This document shows positions 60,504-64,000 of a DNA stretch of 64,000 bases, in pieces. Under the pieces are notes generated by a model that saw only the letters and a list, made by a program, of their open reading frames with translations, was not told where the DNA came from and did no database searches. How positions within the stretch are numbered: the stretch's first letter is position 1; every line of letters begins with the position of its first letter. The stretch comes from an uncultured Prevotellaceae bacterium (GTDB lineage: Bacteria; Bacteroidota; Bacteroidia; Bacteroidales; Muribaculaceae), in the NCBI GenBank assembly GCA_900320245.1, contig ONRP01000001.1, positions 62,001 to 126,000 of the forward strand. Direction: 5' to 3'. A program made the position numbers and the translations under genes.

Positions 60504-62429
60504 ATGATACACGAACACGAACATCACGAGGAACATTCGCACGAACACGAGCACGAAGAATCCACCAGTTGGTGGCAGCCCTTGCTGTCGCTGGCGTTGC
60601 TGCTGGCGGGCATCATTATGAATGCCACCGGAGTGGAGTGGTTCCAGAACCGATGGGTGCAACTCGCGTGGTATGCCGCAGCATGGCTGCCCACCGGATG
60701 GGGTGTGCTGCGTGAGGCTATCGAGGAGGCCCGTGAGGGTGAAATCTTCAGCGAATTCCTGCTGATGACGATAGCCAGCATCGGTGCTTTTGCCATCGGC
60801 GAGTTTCCCGAGGCGGTGGCGGTGATGACGCTCTACTGCATCGGCGAAGCGCTGCAAGACCGCGCCGTGAGCCGTGCCCGTGGCAACATCAAGTCGCTGA
60901 TTGCTTTCCGTCCCGACCATGCCGTCATCATCAGGGACGACAAACGCGAGACAGTGGAGCCTGGAATGGTCAAGCCTGGTGACATCATCGAGGTGAAGCC
61001 CGGTGAGCGAGTTCCGGTTGACGCCATTCTCACGGGAGAGGCCGCGGCGTTTGACACCGCTGCCCTGACGGGCGAGAGCGTGCCGCGCGTCATCGAGGGC
61101 GGAGACGAGGTGCTGGCCAGCATGATTGCCAGCGAGAGCGTCGTGCGGCTCAAGGCCCTGCGTCCCGCCAGCGAGAGTGCCGTGTCGCGCATCCTGCACC
61201 TGGTCGAGGAGGCCACCGAACGCAAGGCTCCTGCCGAACTGTTCATCCGCCGCTTCGCGCGCATCTACACGCCCATCGTGGTTGGCCTTGCCGTGCTGGT
61301 CGTTGCCTTGCCATGGCTGTATTCGATGGTGTCGGCCACATTCACCTACGATTTCACCGAGTGGCTGCACCGTGCCCTCATCTTTCTGGTAATATCGTGC
61401 CCATGTGCGCTGGTCATCAGCATCCCATTGAGTTACTTTGCGGGCATCGGTGCCGCCTCACGACGCGGCATCCTGTTCAAGGGCAGCAACTACCTGGACG
61501 CTATCGCTGCAGTCGACACGGTGGTGTTTGACAAGACCGGGACCCTCACAACAGGACAATTCAGCGTGAGCCGCGTCGAAGGATTGAGCGACGAGCAGGT
61601 AGCCATTGTCGCCGCCATCGAGCAAGACAGCACCCACCCCATTGCCCAGGCCATCACCGCCCATTGCAAGCCAAGCGAAAAAACCGTCACCGACCTGAAG
61701 AACATCGCGGGCTACGGCCTGGCCGCCACGGTCGACGGCTCCCAGTGGCTCGTGGGCACAACCCGCCTGCTGCAGCGTGAGGGTGTTGAATATCCTTCTA
61801 CACTTGACACAATTCCCAACACCATTGTCGCCGTCAGCGCCGACGGCCGTTACCTGGGTCACGTGCTGCTCAAAGACAAACCCAAAAACGACGCCTCACG
61901 CGCCATCGACGCCTTGAACCGCCAGGACATCGGCACCGTGATGCTCTCGGGTGACAAGCAGGCCCTGGTCGAACAAGTCGCTCAAGAATTGGGTGTGCAT
62001 CAAGCCCATGGCGACCTGCTGCCGCAGGACAAAGTGGAGCACATCAAGCGCCTCAAGGAAAAGGACGGCCATCAGATTGCCTTTGTGGGCGACGGCATCA
62101 ACGACGCACCCGTGCTCGCCCTCAGCGACGTGGGCATCGCGATGGGCGGCCTGGGCAGCGACATGGCCATCGAGACCGCCGACGTGGTCATCCAGACCGA
62201 CCAGCCGTCCCGCGTTGCCGATGCCGTGACGCTGGGACGCAGGACGCGCCGCATCGTCATCCAGAACATCGTGTTTGCCATCATCGTCAAGGTGCTGGTG
62301 ATGATACTCGGCGTGATGGGCATCGCCACGATGTGGGAGGCCGTCTTCGCCGACGTGGGCGTCGCATTGCTGTGTGTCCTCAACTCCCTGCGCCTGATGC
62401 ACACGCCAAAACAGTCGACGCCACGCTAA
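60504..62429 (+). CDS. P1B-type heavy-metal ATPase (Zn/Cd exporter type)
   Basis: A 641-residue inner-membrane pump. The N-terminus has a His/Glu-rich tail (MIHEHEHHEEHSHEHEHEE) instead of the usual CxxC metal domain. Membrane spans, the TGES actuator loop, Cys299-Pro-Cys301 in SCPCAL, the phosphorylated Asp343 in DKTGTLT and GDGINDAPVLALSDVGIAMG follow in the normal order. NIVFAIIVKV and ADVGVALLCVLNSLRL in the last spans fit the P1B-2 group, which exports Zn2+, Cd2+ or Pb2+. The ATG at 60504 is used; the frame extends six bases further to a TTG. Confidence 0.9.
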   Translation: MIHEHEHHEEHSHEHEHEESTSWWQPLLSLALLLAGIIMNATGVEWFQNRWVQLAWYAAAWLPTGWGVLREAIEEAREGEIFSEFLLMTIASIGAFAIGEFPEAVAVMTLYCIGEALQDRAVSRARGNIKSLIAFRPDHAVIIRDDKRETVEPGMVKPGDIIEVKPGERVPVDAILTGEAAAFDTAALTGESVPRVIEGGDEVLASMIASESVVRLKALRPASESAVSRILHLVEEATERKAPAELFIRRFARIYTPIVVGLAVLVVALPWLYSMVSATFTYDFTEWLHRALIFLVISCPCALVISIPLSYFAGIGAASRRGILFKGSNYLDAIAAVDTVVFDKTGTLTTGQFSVSRVEGLSDEQVAIVAAIEQDSTHPIAQAITAHCKPSEKTVTDLKNIAGYGLAATVDGSQWLVGTTRLLQREGVEYPSTLDTIPNTIVAVSADGRYLGHVLLKDKPKNDASRAIDALNRQDIGTVMLSGDKQALVEQVAQELGVHQAHGDLLPQDKVEHIKRLKEKDGHQIAFVGDGINDAPVLALSDVGIAMGGLGSDMAIETADVVIQTDQPSRVADAVTLGRRTRRIVIQNIVFAIIVKVLVMILGVMGIATMWEAVFADVGVALLCVLNSLRLMHTPKQSTPR

Positions 62430-62641
62430 AGGCGCTATCAATCGACGGCAGTCTCGCACGCATTTTGTGAACTACACGCAAAAAATCACAATGACTCATT
62501 GCTATCCTAAAATATCTTTTCGCACCTTTGCGGTTAGAGCATAACCACATATACAAATCGGGGCCTTGCCGACAATGGCAAGGTCCCGATTTGTCATTTA
62601 TTCTGGAGACGCAAGATTTTGCGTCTCCACTGTGCTGATGA
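62430..62641. other. intergenic region between convergent genes
   Basis: Besides the terminator at 62555 it holds GGTTA-GAGCA-TAACC (a five-pair hairpin near 62535) behind a promoter-like TATCTTTT at 62513. A short RNA ending at the terminator is possible but weakly supported. Confidence 0.3.
62555..62592. terminator. bidirectional terminator
   Basis: A 16-pair stem with one G-T pair (62555-62570 with 62577-62592) and a loop of GACAAT between the convergent ATPase and peptidase genes. T-rich sequence follows on the plus side. Confidence 0.82.
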
Positions 62642-64000
62642 TTACTTCAGGCCGCGGTTGCGCAACAGGGCATCGGAGGTCGGAGCCTGGCCACGGAACT
62701 GGATGTAGAGTTCCATGGGATCCATGGTGTCGCCCGACTCCAGGAGTTTACGGAAGGCATCGGCAGTAGCCTTGTCGAAGCATCCAGCCTTCTCAAAGGC
62801 CATGTAACCGTCGGCCTCGAGAACCTGCGACCACAGGTAGGTGTAGTAACCGCAAGCATACTGGTCGTCGGCAAAGATGTGCTTGAAGTAGGGGCTGCGA
62901 TAGCGGAACTCGACGAGGGCAGGCATGTTGATGCGGTTCTTCACCTCCTGCTCAAAGGCCTTCACGTCGATGTTCTTCACCTCCTCGGGAGTCCAAGCCT
63001 TCATGTGCCAGTACATATCCAGCAGGGCGGCGCCCACCAACTCGGTGGTCATGAAGCCCATGTTGAACTGTGCGCTCTCGTTGAGTTTCTGCACGAGGCT
63101 GTCGGGAATCACTTCACCGGTCTTGTAGTGACGGGCATAGTTCTTCAGCACCTCAGGCTCAAATGCCCAGTGCTCGTTGATCTGCGAAGGCATCTCGACG
63201 AGGTCACGGTCGGTGTTGGTACCGGCCAGGCCACGATACTGCACGCGGGTGAGCATGCCGTGTAGGGCATGTCCGAACTCGTGGAAGACGGTCTGTACCT
63301 CGTCCCAGGTGAGCAGCGAGGGGGTGTCGCCCGAGGGAGGCGTCATGCTGGCCACGTTGTAGATGATGGGACGGATGTTCTCACCGCCATAGTTGTAAGC
63401 CTCCTGCATGGCTTCCATCCAAGCGCCCTGAGCCTTGACGGGACGGGGCAGGTAGTCGGTCATGAAGATGGCGAGGTGCTTGCCCTCGGCGTCCTTCACG
63501 TCATAGACCTTAACCTGGGGGTTGTACTTGGGAGCATCGGGCAACTCCTCGAAGGTGAGGCCGTAGAGTTTGTTGGCGGCAAAGAAGATACCATTCTTCA
63601 CCACACTGTCGAGCGCGAAGTAAGGACGAACGTCGTCCTCGCTGAAGTTGAATTTCTCCTTCTTTACCTTCTCGGCATAGTAGTAATAGTCACAAGCCTC
63701 AATCTTGGCAGTGTCGCCATGGGCGGTAGCATAGGCCTGCATGTCGGCAACCTCCTCGTCCACCTTCTTGATGGCGGGGCGGAAGAGCGACATCAGCAAG
63801 TCCTCGGCAGCCTTGGGCGTCTTGGCCATGTAGGGGTCGGTGGCATAGTCGGCATAGGTGTTGAAGCCGAGCAGGTTAGCCTTCTGCTGACGCAGCAAGA
63901 GGATGTTGCGGATGTTCTCGGTGTTGTCCCACTTGTCGCCATGGCTGGCAGTGGTGGTGTAGGTCTCGTACATCTTGCGGCGCAGGTCGCGGTTGTCGGC
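62642..64000 (-). CDS. M3-family zinc peptidase, Dcp-like (3' part, cut by right edge)
   Basis: The last 452 residues of an M3 metallopeptidase; the 5' part is outside the window, the reading frame being open up to base 64000. FHEFGHALHGML carries the HExxH zinc site, with the third ligand in EMPSQINEHWAFEP. The C-terminal YACGYYTYLWSQVLEADGY and FRGQAPTSDALLRNRGL are typical of peptidyl-dipeptidase Dcp. Such enzymes cleave dipeptides from peptide C-termini in the periplasm or cytoplasm. Full-length relatives have about 700 residues, so about 250 are missing here. Confidence 0.92.
   Translation of the reverse strand, partial: ADNRDLRRKMYETYTTTASHGDKWDNTENIRNILLLRQQKANLLGFNTYADYATDPYMAKTPKAAEDLLMSLFRPAIKKVDEEVADMQAYATAHGDTAKIEACDYYYYAEKVKKEKFNFSEDDVRPYFALDSVVKNGIFFAANKLYGLTFEELPDAPKYNPQVKVYDVKDAEGKHLAIFMTDYLPRPVKAQGAWMEAMQEAYNYGGENIRPIIYNVASMTPPSGDTPSLLTWDEVQTVFHEFGHALHGMLTRVQYRGLAGTNTDRDLVEMPSQINEHWAFEPEVLKNYARHYKTGEVIPDSLVQKLNESAQFNMGFMTTELVGAALLDMYWHMKAWTPEEVKNIDVKAFEQEVKNRINMPALVEFRYRSPYFKHIFADDQYACGYYTYLWSQVLEADGYMAFEKAGCFDKATADAFRKLLESGDTMDPMELYIQFRGQAPTSDALLRNRGLK

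Noticed and set aside
1..64000. tRNA, rRNA, insertion sequences, anti-phage systems
   Set aside because: No cloverleaf-like T-arm sequences, transposase motifs or known defence genes were recognised on reading both strands.

Overview
The window looks like a chromosomal segment of a gut-type Bacteroidales, most likely Muribaculaceae or Prevotellaceae. The reasons are: promoters of the Bacteroidetes type (TTTG, 19-20 bases, TAnnTTTG); secreted proteins ending in dockerin-like DxNxDxxxDINDVT modules; one C-terminus resembling a type IX secretion sorting tail; a DUF5723-like outer membrane protein; a DUF4369-like lipoprotein; and a bacterial inositol-phosphate synthase. Base composition is moderately GC-rich, with a clearly AT-richer block at about 24.4-31.2 kb and smaller ones at 34.0-34.4, 51.1-52.2 and 59.4-60.4 kb. 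No tRNA, rRNA, CRISPR array or insertion sequence was recognised.

Region 1 (1-33.75 kb, all on the minus strand) is a surface polysaccharide locus. A good promoter at 33723-33754 appears to drive about 30 genes. In transcription order these are: a frameshifted DegT-type aminotransferase; an acyltransferase; an SDR-cytidylyltransferase fusion; two TagB/TagF-like polyol-phosphate transferases; three GT2 enzymes; a pyruvyltransferase; a four-gene sugar- or polyol-activation group (two nucleotidyltransferases, a HAD phosphatase, an APH-fold kinase); many glycosyltransferases interleaved with four more membrane acyltransferases and two hexapeptide acetyltransferases; an EpsG-like polymerase; a PglA-like GT4; a PglC-like initiating phosphoglycosyltransferase; a double PglD-like acetyltransferase; and an SDR. 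A second strong promoter at 3529-3560 starts an acyl module (two acyl carrier proteins, an acyl-adenylating ligase, a ketoacyl synthase III, and an ATP-grasp protein that runs off the left edge). I infer a branched, heavily acylated, possibly pyruvylated and polyol-phosphate-containing capsule or O-antigen made by a Wzy-type route. No Wzx flippase or NDP-sugar 4,6-dehydratase is visible.

Region 2 (34.4-47.9 kb) holds a DUF5723-like protein, pdxA with a HAD protein and an NDP-sugar-type nucleotidyltransferase, a secreted C10 cysteine protease, inositol-3-phosphate synthase, then a Wzc-like chain-length tyrosine kinase and UDP-glucose dehydrogenase. The last two probably serve the polysaccharide of region 1.

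Region 3 (48.0-64.0 kb) holds a secreted endonuclease I with Ig-like modules, a dockerin-bearing beta-helix-like protein, a multidomain alpha-amylase, a thioredoxin-fold lipoprotein without its redox cysteines, a divergently transcribed pair of glycosyltransferases, a BspA-like leucine-rich-repeat protein, a zinc/cadmium-type P1B ATPase with a His-rich N-terminus, and an M3 peptidase cut by the right edge. Strong hairpins separate most convergent gene pairs. Four secreted proteins here and in region 2 share the same dockerin-like ending.

The most unusual elements are the AT-rich island with the SDR-cytidylyltransferase fusion and twin polyol-phosphate transferases, the separately promoted acyl module, and the tandem PglD protein. 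All functions are read from motifs and context; no database search was possible.
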